The notes beneath the pieces are model-generated. The model worked only from the letters and a program-made list of their open reading frames with translations. It had not been told where the DNA came from and made no database searches. A program made the translations under genes and the position numbers. From Ampelomyces quisqualis (Eukaryota > Ascomycota > Dothideomycetes > Pleosporales > Phaeosphaeriaceae), in contig JAGTXZ010000018.1 in the NCBI GenBank assembly GCA_018398575.1, positions 1,736,001 to 1,800,000 on the forward strand: a stretch of DNA of 64,000 nt, written 5' to 3'. Numbering within the stretch: the stretch's first letter is position 1; each line of letters starts with the position of its first letter. Shown piece after piece: positions 1 through 11,820 of the stretch.

Positions 1-120
1 GCTTGGTTTGGGACGCCGCTACTTCTTCGGGCAACTTGCACTGTGATTGGTCTCCGCTTTGTTTACTCCTCACAACACCACACTTTCGACCCCTCTAAAG
101 GCCGAGCAACATTTACGACA

Positions 121-1910
121 ATGGATAACGTCGATGTGTCACCGCAGTATAAATGTACACTTGCATAGCACGTTCGCTGCTCAACCGACCCTGACAGATG
201 ACAGCAAGTTCTTTATCCGTCCCGTCACCAACCGCATCGCACATTGCTAGTCTCGCTGGCGCACGTCTACAAGTTCGATGTCTTACAACATTCGACATCA
301 TTCGCAGCATAGCCATACCTTCTAGCCATGATGTTCGAACATCGCGAATAGCATGGTCACCACCATCCGGCTCCCTACATGCGTCCGCGTCGACACCTCC
401 GCGCCGATCACATGCTTCAGCTTCGAACCGCATCCTCATATTCGACGACGAGACAACCCGCGTATACGATTTAAGAGACGAGAAATGGAGTGCCGTCATT
501 AGCAATGGCTCGGGTGGAATGGGCAAGAATATACATGTCGAATTTGGCGCAACAGAAGATGAAGTGCTGGTGTGGAGCGATTTTGCAGCGTGTGTGAAGG
601 CCTGGTGCTTGAAATCAGGGAGGGCAGTTGAGATTAGAGATCCAAAGTTCTCGGGCAGAGAAGGCAAGGGCTGGGGCTACCGACCCTCTGGCACCTCGAG
701 ACATGGAAGAGGGCAGGTCATGGCGTTGCTGTGCCGTACTTCTGGGGCAGATGTTCTACTTCTGCTGTCTGCGCGCACATACACTCTTCTTTCGCGCGTG
801 GAGCTCCCGACTACCGACGCTGCAAATCTGAAGTGGAGTAGAGACGGCCGATGGCTGGCTATTTGGGACGCGGCTTCTGCGGGCTACAATCTCCACATTT
901 ACACGGCTGACGGCCACCTCTACCGGACCGTTACGCGCGAGCCTTCTGATGAGATTGATACTTGGGGCATAGAAGGCCTGGGTATTAAGAGCGTGGAGTG
1001 GATACCGGGCAATGAAAAGCTGGCAGTTGGTGGGTGGGATCGTAGGGTACGGATATTGTCGACAAGAACGTTTGCGCCGGTCGTGTTCCTGGACCACACC
1101 GCCACTATACACGTACCTAGCGCTCCAGTGTACACGGAGCATGTTGATGGACAAGGGAACAAAAGCTATGTGCTTACCGCACAGCCTGCTACGCCACCGA
1201 AAGCACCACTGGAAAAGAATGAGACGGCGTTGATGAAGCAGGGCATCAGCTTGTTAGCATTCAACGCTGATGGTACGTTGTGCGCAACAAGAGACGATAG
1301 CACCCCAAGCACAGTATGGATCTGGGACCTACAAAGCCTGAAGCCTCGCAGCATCCTGGTCCAATATGCGCCGATTAAGAGCTTGCAATGGCATCCCCAC
1401 GACGCCAATCACCTTCTCATACACACCATGCACGACTCACCCGCAGTATATCTCTACACCGCACAGTCTACTTCCAGATCCTCTGCCTCATCAACGATCG
1501 AACATCCACCAACAATCTTCGAACTCTCGACACGCATTCCTAAACCCGCCGGTACACTGCCTGCGCGGTGGACAATATCGTGGCTCTCAAGCTCAGCGGA
1601 CAAGAAACCTGTCTTCACACTCGGGCACCAACAAGGCTATGTACTTGTCTGGCCAGAAGGCAAAGACCAGATCCTCCGCTTCGAGCATGACGAAGTGGAG
1701 GAGTCTGACGATAGTCTATACGACATTTTGACAGGAAGAACACCAGTACCCAGGCTTCGGGATGCAGATATGAACGTAAGTGAGGAAGCAAACGATGATA
1801 GCGTCGAAGCTCTCGACGATACATTTCGAGAAAAGCAAGGGCGAGGAAATACCGAGCCACCACGAGGCCAAGGCGCCCTTGATGAAAGCGGCTTAGATGA
1901 AATGTTCTAA
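121..1910 (+). CDS. WD40-repeat protein, WRAP73/WDR8 family
   Basis: The protein resembles WRAP73 (WDR8), a WD40 protein that acts at spindle pole bodies or centrosomes in microtubule anchoring (family knowledge). I model two exons, 121-154 and 205-1910, giving 579 aa. The ATG at 121 reads MDNVDVSPQYK, then a 50-nt intron (GTACAC donor, CTGAC branch, ACAG acceptor), then SSSLSVPSPTASHIASL. That DVSPQYKSSSL start fits the family better than the internal ATG at 198 (570 aa). Blade-like segments include SVEWIPGNEKLAVGGWDRRV (about residue 275), TVWIWDLQS and SLQWHPHDANHLLI (about residues 390-420). The C-terminus is acidic and low in complexity. It is convergent with the small minus-strand gene downstream. 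The family call is fairly sure; the first exon rests on splice signals and frame only. Confidence 0.85.
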
Positions 1911-1959
1911 CCATTTCGACGATAAAAAATCCCCCTCCCCCAATCCACTCCAAACCCCC

Positions 1960-2659
1960 TCACAGCTCCAAGTGTCCCCCCTCCCTACCCTTCTCACCAC
2001 CACCACCACCACTCTCCTCCTCAAACCCCCATCTCCCAGATTGATCCAACCCCAAAGGATTCCCGCCCGTCTGCTCCCTCCCGCCCAAACTCTCCTTGCC
2101 AGACTCATAACTGTCTTTATTCCCCCCGCCAATCACCTCCATCCGCTCCTCCTCCTTGCCCAGCAGCGGTCCCACGACGCCCCGCGTAGCTCCGCCTAGC
2201 GCGGCGCCCAGCGGGCCCGTCACGGTCTTTTCGAGCGGCGCGCCCAGCGGGCGGAGCGTGGTGTTTAGGACTTTGCCTTTTTTTTTAAATAAAAAAAATT
2301 AGTTGGCGTGCGGGTTAGATGGGGGGTGGGAGATGGGAGATGGGAGAGGGAGGTGGGAGATGGGAGGTGGGAGATGGGAGATGGGAGATGGGAGATGGGA
2401 GATGGGAGATGGGAGATGGGAGATGGGAGATGGGAGATGGGAGATGGGAGATGGGAGATGGGAGATGGGAGATGGGAGATGGGAGATGGGAGATGGGAGA
2501 TGGGAGAATAGGGGAGAAGAAAGTACCGGCTGGATCGCCCATGGCGGAAAGTAAACCTCGTGATGATGTATGCTGTTCTTCTTCTTCTTCTTCTTTTGCG
2601 GGGTCGCCGGTGGGCGGGATGTGTGTTGTTTCTTCGTCCTGGGGTTTGGACTCGGGCAT
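1960..2659 (-). CDS. Small Gly-rich hypothetical protein with minisatellite-bearing intron
   Basis: I model two exons on the minus strand, 2659-2527 and 2276-1960 (149 aa), separated by a 250-nt intron with a GTACTT donor, a CTAAT branch-like motif and an acceptor inside an A-tract. Joined, the frame reads through the junction as GDPAGKVLNTTLRPLGAPLE and continues into repeated small-residue motifs (TGPLGAALGGATRGVVGPLL). That pattern resembles small conserved fungal proteins rich in PxG and GGxTRG repeats, of unknown function. Residues about 20-30 form a run of Glu encoded by a TTC/GAA microsatellite. The intron holds the (GGGAGAT)n array. There is no signal peptide or membrane helix. The C-terminus is very Gly-rich and the true stop is uncertain. 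The gene is supported by frame continuity across the intron, not by any recognised domain. Confidence 0.5.
2327..2507. repeat. GGGAGAT heptanucleotide minisatellite, about 26 units
   Basis: This is an almost perfect tandem array of the 7-mer GGGAGAT read on the plus strand. The variant units (GGGAGAG, GAGGT, GGGAGGT) are confined to the left edge and the remaining units are essentially identical. It lies wholly inside the intron of the minus-strand small Gly-rich gene. The strand asymmetry is purine versus pyrimidine, so on the transcribed strand the intron is a C/T-rich tract. Confidence 0.95.
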
Positions 2660-3408
2660 GATTTGTCAAGGCGTTATTTGGGTTGGGTGAGTTACTATGG
2701 TTGCTTTTCTTTTTTCTTCAGGAAGGGGTTGGGTGGATTGGCGGGTGGGGATGCCGATGCGCGCGCGGGAGTCCTGGGTGTAGGCGTGTTTGTGTAGTGT
2801 AGTTTTCAAGTGGACTGCAACAATATGGGGGGGGGGGGGTTTACATTTTTGTATGCTTGCGCGACACGAAAGCTTGCGTGGTGGTGCAGTGCAGTGCGGT
2901 GACGTCAGATGTGTAACTGCGTCGTGGATGCGCAAGTGGGGGCGGAGCGAACATGACCACGCATCACGATGGAATAATGGAACCGGTTCCATCTCGTCCA
3001 TGTTGTATTATTTTGCTTGTGACAAAGCCAAGCGCAAGTAAAACTGTTAAGACTATTTCCCTAGACCCCTCGACAACCATCTTTTGGTCTGTAAATGGTA
3101 CTCCGTATCCGCTACGCGCGCGGCGCATGCATTCGTGCTCACCTTGTGTGAAGCGAAAGTCAAACCCGAAGCATGTGGGCGTGATTTAGGTGGAGGTGTG
3201 CATAAATTATGGGGAGAAAACGCAAGATGTAGAAGAGGAAAACACTTTTCGTAAGAGGATGCCTTATCAGCCGGGCGAGAAGCTTCCTCTGATGGTATGT
3301 GCAAGGTTGACAGCATGTACTTTGAACTGACCAAAAATGGATTGGCGATGAGTTGCTCGGGAACAAAAGGACCCAGGAACCCGTGGGACGGTTATGGTTG
3401 ATCTGAGC
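2660..3408. other. Intergenic, no gene seen
   Basis: This lies upstream of the minus-strand small gene and downstream of the minus-strand GNAT gene. It contains a homopolymer of about 15 G near 2827-2840. I see no convincing coding sequence on either strand. Confidence 0.6.
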
Positions 3409-5465
3409 TCACGGCCTCACATGTGGATGGATGAGCTCGGAGGTGGTGTGGCGATAGAGGACCGCATCAACAACCTTGCCCAGCTTGTAGCCTATAGTCG
3501 GAATATGGCCTGTGCGAATGAACTTGAACTTTTTCAAAAAGTTGTACTCGTCGTTCTCCTCGCTATCGCCATTCTCCTTCAGAACCGTGAGCATGATGGT
3601 TTTGATGACCCTGCTAGGACCTGTTTTCAAGTACTCGCTGTCGTTGATGTACTCGTAGCCTCCACGCGCATTGTAGCTGGTATTGGCCATCTCGAGCAAT
3701 TTGTCGAGCAGGCATGACGCAATGTTCTGGCGTAGGTATCCGGGGTGCACGTATAGTTCCAACTCGAAAGTATAGCGGTACATGCTCGACTGATCACAGT
3801 AATCGTCCAGACTGGCGAACCCGACAATCTTCTGCTTGATGAAGCCCTGCTCATTCTTCTTGATGCTGTCTCGAGAGACAGCTACCAGGAAGGGCAGGCC
3901 TGCTTTGATGATAACATCGATGCGGTCCAACAACTGCTGGCAGGTGCGCGCGTCGAATTCATTGGCGTATATCGTCTCCTCTACGTAGTAGTTATAGATG
4001 GCGGCAATGCCCTCTACGTCTGCTGGATGCACAGGCCGGAAGTATACGTTGGACTTTGGAATGAGACAACGATCAGGTAGCTGCGGCGCCGTAGGCACTA
4101 CCTCCTTGATGGGTCGCCTCTGCTTTGCGAGCAATCTCTTGTGGGTATTCATCCTGTGTCGCATTATGCTCTCGATTCTGACTTCGGCGCTGGCCATGAC
4201 GTCCGCACCCTGAAAATGGTTGGCCAGATCAGTCGGGTCAACCACTGCGTCAGGCACTGTCAATGCCTGGATGAAAGCGCCGGTTCCTTGTGTTTCTTCG
4301 TATCGTTCCCAAAAGGGAGGACGGTCGCTAACGTCGCTGAGCGCTGCAGGTTCTCTCGAAGGCATGAGCTTCCAGAATTGATCCAGCGAGCCTTGCTCGA
4401 TATTCGACACGATCCAGTTTTGGGGGACAATCTCTTTGCACGTGCCGTCCTTGCAGAAGCTTGGGGATGTCGTGTCCATCTTTTGCCGGCACTCCTCCGG
4501 GTGACCGTTCATCCATCGCTCTATGTCTTGTCCAAAGTGGCGGTTTGTGTGGCCCTTGCGTGCAGACCATTCCTCCGGTGGAGGAAGCCATTCCCCGTTC
4601 CAATCCATTAGCTTTCTGACGTCATAGTGTGGATCACCGTTGCTGTTGGACTTGCAGCCAACACCGCCGTCGCTTTGTGAGCTGGCTGTAGGTGCCGGCC
4701 TCATGTCACGCTGCTTGGGCCAGACTGTCTTCTTCGGCGGGCCTATGGTTCGCGGCCATCGTGGGTTCTCACGTCGCGGCGCAGCCGGTGCCTCGGGCTT
4801 GGGCTCAGCCCATGCCACGGGGCCACTCCATGTCGTGACCTGATGTGCTTCGGTGGCGTCGACTTTGGGCTCCAGTGTGGTGGGCGGAGAGGGCCGTGTG
4901 CCGTTGATCGCGTTGCCACTCGCACCCGCACTTGCGATCGCGGTGCCAGTGGTAGTAGTCTTGCGCATGTGAGGAGGCACCAATGCACTCGCGGTGCCAG
5001 TGGTAGTACTCTTGCGCATGTGAGGAGGCACAAATGCGCTCTTCGGAAGCGCGCCCATGTTGATGCCGTGTGTGTTGTTCAGGCGTGTCTTGGAGTGGAC
5101 CTGAAGCTTGCGGGGCTTGTGTGTTTTATGGCTGTGGTTTGGGGTTTCGAGGTGTATTTTGACTGGTGGTCTGGAGGTGATATCGCATGCGATTGCCTCG
5201 GCACGTGCTTGCTGACCCACTCTCACCATAGGACCCTTGCTGGGCCCAGCATGGTCGCCTCCTTCACCTGGGAACATGGGCGGACATACGGGCGGATCCG
5301 GTATGACGTTAAGGTCTACCGGCCGCCAGTTGGTACCTCTATGCTTGCGCCTGGGTGCCTTTGATGAGGTGTCAGAGACGATGGTATCTCGAAAAGGCAC
5401 GGAAACCGGACAAGAAGGGGCGCACTCACCACCAGACCGAATGTTTCCTCCGGCTGCCATGTCAT
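3409..5465 (-). CDS. GNAT-domain N-acetyltransferase-like protein with long disordered N-terminus
   Basis: I model exon 1 at 5465-5430 (MTWQPEETFGLV) and exon 2 at 5358-3409, 661 aa in all. The 71-nt intron has a strong GTGAGTG donor and an AAAG acceptor, and the frame continues as APRRKHRGTNWRPVDL. Reading without splicing, from the ATG at 5460, gives a 683-aa alternative. Residues 1 to about 300 are low in complexity and rich in Pro/Thr/Lys, with two copies of a PPHMRK motif (about 122-128 and 139-145). Residues about 451-650 match the GNAT fold: FRPVHPADVEGIAAIYNYYV at the start, then the beta4 and acetyl-CoA loop region ELELYVHPGYLRQNIASCLL. GNAT enzymes transfer acetyl from acetyl-CoA to an amine; the substrate here is unknown. 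The gene is divergent from Arl2, sharing a roughly 520-bp upstream region. Confidence 0.75.
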
Positions 5466-5985
5466 GTTTTGCTCGGGGATGGATGTATCCGGTTGGATGC
5501 GGTATGCTGACTCTCGCGAGCAGAAGTGGGCTGCGGTTCGTCCCATCTTGGAGTTCGAGAAGGTGGTGCAGGAAGGAAGGAGGAACCTACCAAGGGAGCT
5601 CAATCTATATACGCTCCACAGGTGCGTTGGGCGGCTGCCTAATTATGGGTGAGAAGCGGATCCGTCACTATTGGAGCCGTCAACCAAACTTGGACTTTTG
5701 CTTGAGCTTTACTTGACAGTGAGACAGATAGGCACGGGAGGACTGAACAAAATAGCTTCACACTAGGCTCGAAGGCGACCGTGGAGACTCTAGGGCGTAG
5801 TTGAGAATCTGGGAATTTCTATTGCAACGCATCAAGGGGTTACTATGTGCAAGCGTTGAGCTTCAGCAACTGTCAGAACGACTGGGCTAGCGGCAGGTTT
5901 AGCCGAGCATCGTCAAGCTCGTCACAACACTACCACGGCGTCGTGACCAGACAACAGCACCACCACTGGCCCGAAGGAAGACAGA
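5466..5985. promoter_or_regulatory. Shared divergent upstream region of the GNAT and Arl2 genes
   Basis: About 520 bp separates the start codons of two divergent genes. No gene is seen in it. It presumably holds both promoters, but I recognise no specific factor site. Confidence 0.5.
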
Positions 5986-6722
5986 ATGCTCTCGATATTG
6001 CGAAAAGCGCGTTTGAAGGACAAGGAGATGCGGATACTTATGCTGTAAATATTGTGCTACTCCTGTGCGGCGTAGACGGCTGACTGCACGAGGGGACTGG
6101 ACAATGCAGGCAAAACGACTATTGTGAAGAAGATGATGAACGAGGACGTCACCAGGGTCAGCCCTACACTCGGGTTCATTATCAAGACGATCGAATACGA
6201 CGGGTAGGGCGTCTATGGCGGGCTCTGGTGCGACGCTGACAGCAACAGGTACAAACTGAATATATGTACGGCATCCGCTCTGCTAGCTCGGAGGGGGGGT
6301 CGGAGACTGACTGTGTAGGGGATGTCGGCGGGCAAAAGACGCTGCGCACGTACTGGAAGAACTACTTTGAGAAGACGGACACGCTCGTCTGGGTGGTGGA
6401 TGCGACGGACCGCGAGCGGATAGACGACTGTCGCCATGAGCTCGCAGGGCTGCTGCAGGAAGAGGTTGGTGTCGAGGCCAGGTATGCGGACAGGGGCTGA
6501 CAGTGGCAGCGTCTTTCCGGCGCAAGCCTGCTTGTGTTGAAGAACAAGAGCGATGTTCGCGGGGCCATGAGCGAGGACGAAGTAGGCGAGGGCCTGCAGC
6601 TCGACGCCATCCGAACACACCAGTGGCACATTATGAGCTGCAGCGCCATGACGGGCATGAATCTGGCCGAGGGGCTGGCGTGGGTGGTGCAGGACGCCAG
6701 AGCGCGGCTTTTCTTGTATTGA
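5986..6722 (+). CDS. arl2: ADP-ribosylation factor-like GTPase Arl2 (Alp41/Cin4 type)
   Basis: Five exons (5986-6044, 6093-6203, 6249-6265, 6319-6464, 6510-6722) join in frame to 181 aa, the usual Arl2 length. Visible motifs are the N-terminal [20 protein letters not shown] helix and strand, P-loop GLDNAGKTT, switch I SPTLGF, switch [15 protein letters not shown] (G3), NKSD (G4) and CSAMTG (G5). A TGG codon split between exons 3 and 4 restores the family Trp before DVGGQ. Arl2 regulates tubulin-folding cofactors and hence microtubule assembly (family knowledge). The N-terminal Gly typical of myristoylated Arfs is absent (MLS), as in Arl2. All introns are about 45-53 nt. Exon 3 is only 17 nt. 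There are no lesions; the call is confident. Confidence 0.92.
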
Positions 6723-7165
6723 TGCTGCAGGCAGAGGGCAGACAGCCTGCCGTGGGGACACAGCAGGCGTAGTACGTACTCGGTAGAGACGGCTTACTAC
6801 AGTAATTACAAGAAACATCTCTGTAATTACTGTGTCAGTAACGGAGCGTTCTGTATCATGTAAGCAAGAGCGCCGAGAGCCTAGAGCCGAGAGGGCCAAG
6901 GGTCTTGCAATGTGAGCCGAGAGGGCTAAGGGTCTTGCAATGACAAGCCGTGCCACCCCTGCTCTTGTAACCGAGTCTCTTCGCGGCTGTAATTAATTAC
7001 GGTGACGGAAAGGCCAAGTTTACTCAGACAGCGTAATTCGGTAGCGTACGGTAGAGCGGCGAGCCGGTGTCGTCTCGTCGATGATTCGTAGCACCACCAC
7101 CATAACAACAACAACAACATCTGCCCTCCTCGCAGCAGCGCCGTGTCGACGAGTCACGACCCGTC
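6723..7165. other. Intergenic with a hairpin and a 30-bp duplication
   Basis: No gene is seen. It contains a perfect inverted repeat with 11-nt arms (CAGTAATTACA at 6800-6810, TGTAATTACTG at 6822-6832) just after the Arl2 stop, and a direct duplication of a roughly 30-bp unit beginning GAGCCGAGAGGGC (6884-6913 and 6914-6942). The last part must hold the promoter and 5' UTR of the gelsolin-repeat gene. Confidence 0.7.
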
Positions 7166-10100
7166 ATGGCCGACGAAATCGACCCGACGGAATTTGTGCA
7201 GCGCATCCGCCAGCTGGGCGAGCAGCGCGACCAGCAGGACGCCGAGCGCGTGAAGAAGCTCGAGGAAGAGCTGATCCAGGGCCGCAGCGAGAGACTGGCG
7301 CGCCGAGCAGGTGTGTAGTTGTAGTTGTTGTTGTTGTTGTTGTTGCTGTTGTTGTTGTAGTTGTTGCTGCTGCTGCTGTTGTTGCTGCTGTTGTTGCTGC
7401 TGTTGTTGTTGTTATGCATCCTGATGTCTTTGCCCCCCCAGAACGAGCGCGCTCCCTCTCCCCCGACAAGCCCTTCTCGCCGCAGAGCATGCCGGAACCC
7501 GCCACCGCCCTCGACGACGCGGCGCCCACGAAGCCCGCCGCGAGCGCTGCTGCTCTGGGCCGCTCCGGCACCCTCTCGTGGAAACAGCGCCCGCAGTCGC
7601 GCAGAAAGACGCCCGAGCCCGCCTCGCCCGACCCGACAGCAGCGCCCGACATGGGCAGCCCGCCCCCAGAGAGCCTCCGCTCGAGCTCGCCCGCCTCGCA
7701 CCGGGGCTCGGCCCGGGGCAGCGCCATGCCCGGCCACCGCTTCTCCACAAGCGCCTCGCCGCTGCCCATGCTCGACGCGCACAAGTTCGCCCCGCCTCCC
7801 ATGTCCCCGACGCAAGCCAGAATCTCGCCCGACCGCGAGCGGCCGGCGTCCCCGACCAAGGGCATGGGCGGCTTCGTGCAGAGCGCCATGCTGAAGCGCA
7901 GCGACAGCGTCTCCAAGCGGTGGAGCACGCAGACGCCCCCGCCTCTGACAAGACAGAGCTCCACCTACGCGACGCTGTCGAGGGCCGATCGGCCGACGCC
8001 GCTCAGCAGGGACACGTCAATCGAGCCCTCGTCCCGCCCTGCGTCGAGCCACAGCTACGCGACCGTCACAAGAGGCCCCGACACGGAAAAAACACCGCGC
8101 GGGGAGTTTGTCAAGCCCGCACTTCCGCACCACGGCCGCAGCAAGTCTGTCGCCTCCTCTTTCCACGAAAAGGACCAGTCTCACGGCGAAACGTCGCCCC
8201 CGAGTCCTTCCAAGCGGTGGAGTCCGACAAAGTCGAGTTGGCTAGAGAGCGCTCTCAACAAGCCGGACTCGCCCAAGCCCAAGCAGCCCCCTCCTGCGCA
8301 GCCTGCGTGGATGGCAGAGATCAATCGGATCAAGCAGCAACGTAGTAGCGTCGACCTCGACAAAGCAAATGCACCCCCGGATGCCTCTGCAGAGCCGTTG
8401 AGCCCTCGCAAATTCGACGCACCCAAGAAGGATGTGCCCAAGGAGCCGGGGAAGCTGGCAGACTCCTCCCCAAAGGCAAAGCCTGTCTTGTCACCCAAGC
8501 CTTCTCTGAGGAACAACACGGACGAACCAAGGTCAGCAGACAGTCGAGTCGCACCCGAACCTCAAGTAGACGGTCCTGCCAGCAAAGCAGACGTCGCGGA
8601 ACCCGCCAAGCTACCTGGCCGCCTTTTGCCTGCCCCTAAGCCAGAGCCTGGTACACCGCCGAAGAAGGATTTCCGTGCTGGCCTTAAGCCGCGGCAGCCC
8701 ATACACGACGCTTCCAAGAAGAGTGAGGTGAACGAGTTCCAGAATGTTTTTGGGAAGCTGCGCAAGGCCGAGACGAAGAATTATGTCGCACCCGATATGC
8801 TCAAAACCAACATCCTCACAGGCAAAAATGCGTTGAACGTCACCGGTGGGCCGAAACCAACTGTGCGCCGCGACGAGTTCAGAGAAAGTCTGGTAAAGAA
8901 AAAGTCGGCTATGATACTGAGAGCACAAGACGAGGGTTCGACACTCAAGAAGACGGACGGACCATCGGAACAGCCACCAACGCCCGAGGCCATCGCAAAG
9001 AGGGTAGTACTTGGTCGTGCTGACAGTGGCTCGAAGCCCGCGCTGCCAGAGAAGCCAAGAGCTACCACACCAGAGGCTCTTGCACGCAAAAAGAGTCTCC
9101 GCACCATGAAGCCCGCCATAGACGATAAGCCAGTGCAGTCGGCTCCGTTATTTGGATCCAAGGAACCAGCCAAGGCCAGCAAGTTGGCGGGCCGCTTCAA
9201 CCCAGCTCTGGCCGGCATGCTTGCTCGTGGACCGCCTCCACTGACGACCAACAAGTCTACATCAAGTGCTGATGGGACCGAGTCGCCTGTCAGGGCTGTA
9301 CAGGAAGAGCCAGGGACCGGATCAGCCCCGAAGTTGCAACACATGACCAAGGGACGTGCACGTGGACCAAGAAGGAGAGCACCAGCGAAACAAGCCTCCA
9401 CCGAGCCAGAACACACCATTCCAGAGGGGTTGACTGTTAACGTTGCTGCTGTTCCTCTAGTCAAGCCTGGGCATGTTCTTCCCAGTTCCGTACCTTCCAA
9501 AACTAACGATATATCAGAGGAGCCACCAGTGACGAAGACACTTACTAGGCAATCCATTGTCGGCAAGCCCGCCACCCCGCCCAAGCCTGCTCGGATATCA
9601 TCTGGACAATTCAGCAAATTGACACCAGAGCCATTGAAAACGCCAGCCTCGTTGGAGACGGAAAATAGAGCGTCTAGTTCTCAAGACACTCCGAACAAGT
9701 CCCCTCGACCCGAGTCCATCGCTTCACCACCAACTTCCTCTCCAGGTGTTCCCAAAAAGCCTGCTTCGTTAGACTCGGATAGAAGAGTGTCTGGGTCGTA
9801 TAGCACGCCACAGAAATTGGTTGCTCCTCCGACTCAATCGCCTAAGCCATCATCACCGTCACCTGTCTCCGCGCCCCCACAGCCGAGGTTTCCGCGACCG
9901 CTGCCCACAACGCCAGCCGCCACAACCAAGTCTCTTGTGGAAACCCCCAAGCCAACAGCATTGAAGGAGATAGCACCTCCCAACGTTGAGAACCCCCCCT
10001 CCAAAGATGCCTCGTCACCAGAGAAGTCGACTTTTGCCTCTGTAAAGAGTGCTACAACTTTGTGGGGTAGACAGCCAGCGTCCTCTTCGCCTCTTGCGAC

Positions 10101-11820
10101 CAAGACCAAGTCACCCATCAAGCTACCTACCAAAGCTGACGAAGAAGCCGCCATGCAAGACGCTGGGCTCGTTCGCTCACCTGAGACCGTGTCCAAACCT
10201 CAACCAACACCAGCAGCATCGTCTCCCGTGCAATCGAGGCCGCTGCCGGCCAAGGCCAAGCCTACTGGGCTAGGGTTCAGTCTAAGCTCGTTGGGAGGAT
10301 ACCTTCCAGCTAGGTCGCGAGAATCAAGTCCCCAGATATCATCAGGTGACGTCCCCGTCTCACCGCCCTTAAGTGGCGGAAGACCTCTGTCAGAACCTTT
10401 GAAAGAATCAGCAATACCGGCCAAGCGCAATGGCATGTTCGCCGAGTTCTTCGACGAGGCCCCAGTAACCGATGCCCAGCTTCCTGAAACTATCGATACG
10501 GTACAGGTTCTCAAGTCACCACCACTTGACCTTGGGCCGGCTGGCAAGATTCGAACACTGCGCAAGCAGATCCAAGAAGTCACAGGTGAAGGAAAGCTCT
10601 CACCGATCCCTATGCAAGAAGAGCATATCCTTTTCCAGGATTCCATGTATCTATCTACTCACATTTACGGAGATTCCAAGGGTGCAAAGCACACCGATGT
10701 ATACCTCTGGGCTGGGAATGGTGTTGCAGAGCCTACCATTGAAGATGTGCAGCTCTTCGCAAAGAACTACGCCAAACAAAATCAAGCAAAATTAGTCACC
10801 ATTCGCCAAGGTCAGGAGCCACCCAATTTCTTCGATGCGCTCGGTGGTATTGTCATCACACGACGTGGTATGAAGCCTGCTGCAAAGGAGTTTATGCTTT
10901 GCGGCCGTCGGCACCTTGGGCATTTGGCATTTGATGAAGTTGAATCATCCCTGAAGAGCCTCTGTTCAGCATACCCCTACCTCGTCTCCACCTCCACAGG
11001 CAAGATCTACCTATGGAAAGGTCGTGGTTGTTCTGCCGAGGAACTATCTGGAGCACGACTGATGGGCATGGACCTTGCACCCACGGGCGACTTCACCGAG
11101 GTCGACGAAGGCTCAGAACCGCAAGACTTTATCAACTCGTTCCCCCTACCAGCCGTCTCAACCAAAGGCCCTATGATACCTCGTTCGGCAGACCACTGGC
11201 GCTACAAGGCAACCTCGGAGAAGTACCGCGCACGACTGTACAGGATAGAGCAGACACAAGGACCGTCTGGGTGGGGACAGGCACTCCAGGCGAGCAGCTC
11301 CTTCTTCGCGCCGCTGCTGCGCCGACCAAGTTGGAACGCACAAATCGCTGAACAGACGTCACAGACGCCGGTGACACCCAAGACGCCAGGCGGAGCAACG
11401 ACAACTGTAAAGGAGATTATGCCGTTCAGCCAGAGGGACCTCGAGCCAGAAAGCATATACGTACTGGATGCTTTCTTCGAGATGTACATGTAAGTTTTGC
11501 ACACTTGTAAGGCGTGAGACAAGTACTAACAGCAACCCAGCATCATCGGTGCACTCTCTCGCACACAAAGCCAAGCCTTCTCCACTGCTCTCCTCTTCGC
11601 ACAAGAATACGGCATCCTGGCTGTCTCCGAAGAAGACCGACCTTTCATGCCCGTCACAACCGTCGTCATGGAAGGCGTACCGCGCGACATGAAAGCCGTC
11701 TTCAGACACTGGGACGACAAGCTGATACCCGCTGCTGGTCTGATGCGCGGGAAACTAGGTCGCGGAAAGAGTCTGAGGATAGTCGGACTTGACAAAGCTA
11801 TTGAAGCAACACGCCGGTAG
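7166..11820 (+). CDS. DUF4045/gelsolin-repeat (villin-like) large protein
   Basis: Three exons (7166-7310, 7442-11489, 11541-11820) encode 1490 aa. The ATG at 7166 gives MADEIDPTEFVQRIRQLGEQ followed by a charged coiled-coil-like helix. The 131-nt first intron ends CCCAG before ERARSLSP. The frame open from 7081 is a different frame over exon 1 and is not the protein start. Residues about 50-1100 are disordered and rich in Pro/Ser/Lys, with SPTK/SPKR-like motifs. Residues about 1105-1490 hold gelsolin-like repeats, for example TDVYLWAGNGVAEPTIEDV, GKIYLWKGRGCSAEEL, and after the last intron the SRTQSQAFSTALLFAQEY repeat. The last intron has a TACTAAC branch. Gelsolin repeats bind or remodel actin, and this fungal architecture suggests a cortical or actin-associated regulator (inference). 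It is long, as is usual for DUF4045 proteins. Confidence 0.88.
7311..7441 (+). repeat. TTG/TGC triplet microsatellite inside intron 1 of the gelsolin-repeat gene
   Basis: The intron is mostly TTG and CTG triplets (about 7319-7413), then a short unique stretch and a C-rich acceptor tract. In other frames it would code for Leu or Val runs. The intron length of 131 is not a multiple of three, so retention shifts the frame. Confidence 0.85.

Noticed and set aside
2303..2690. Long frames with repeated WEMGDGR or SPISHLP peptides on both strands
   Set aside because: They are translations of the 7-bp minisatellite in all frames; the array lies in an intron.
7081..7440. Start of the gelsolin-repeat protein at 7081
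   Set aside because: That frame reads through the first intron; the ATG at 7166 with splicing at 7310/7442 gives a normal coiled N-terminus.
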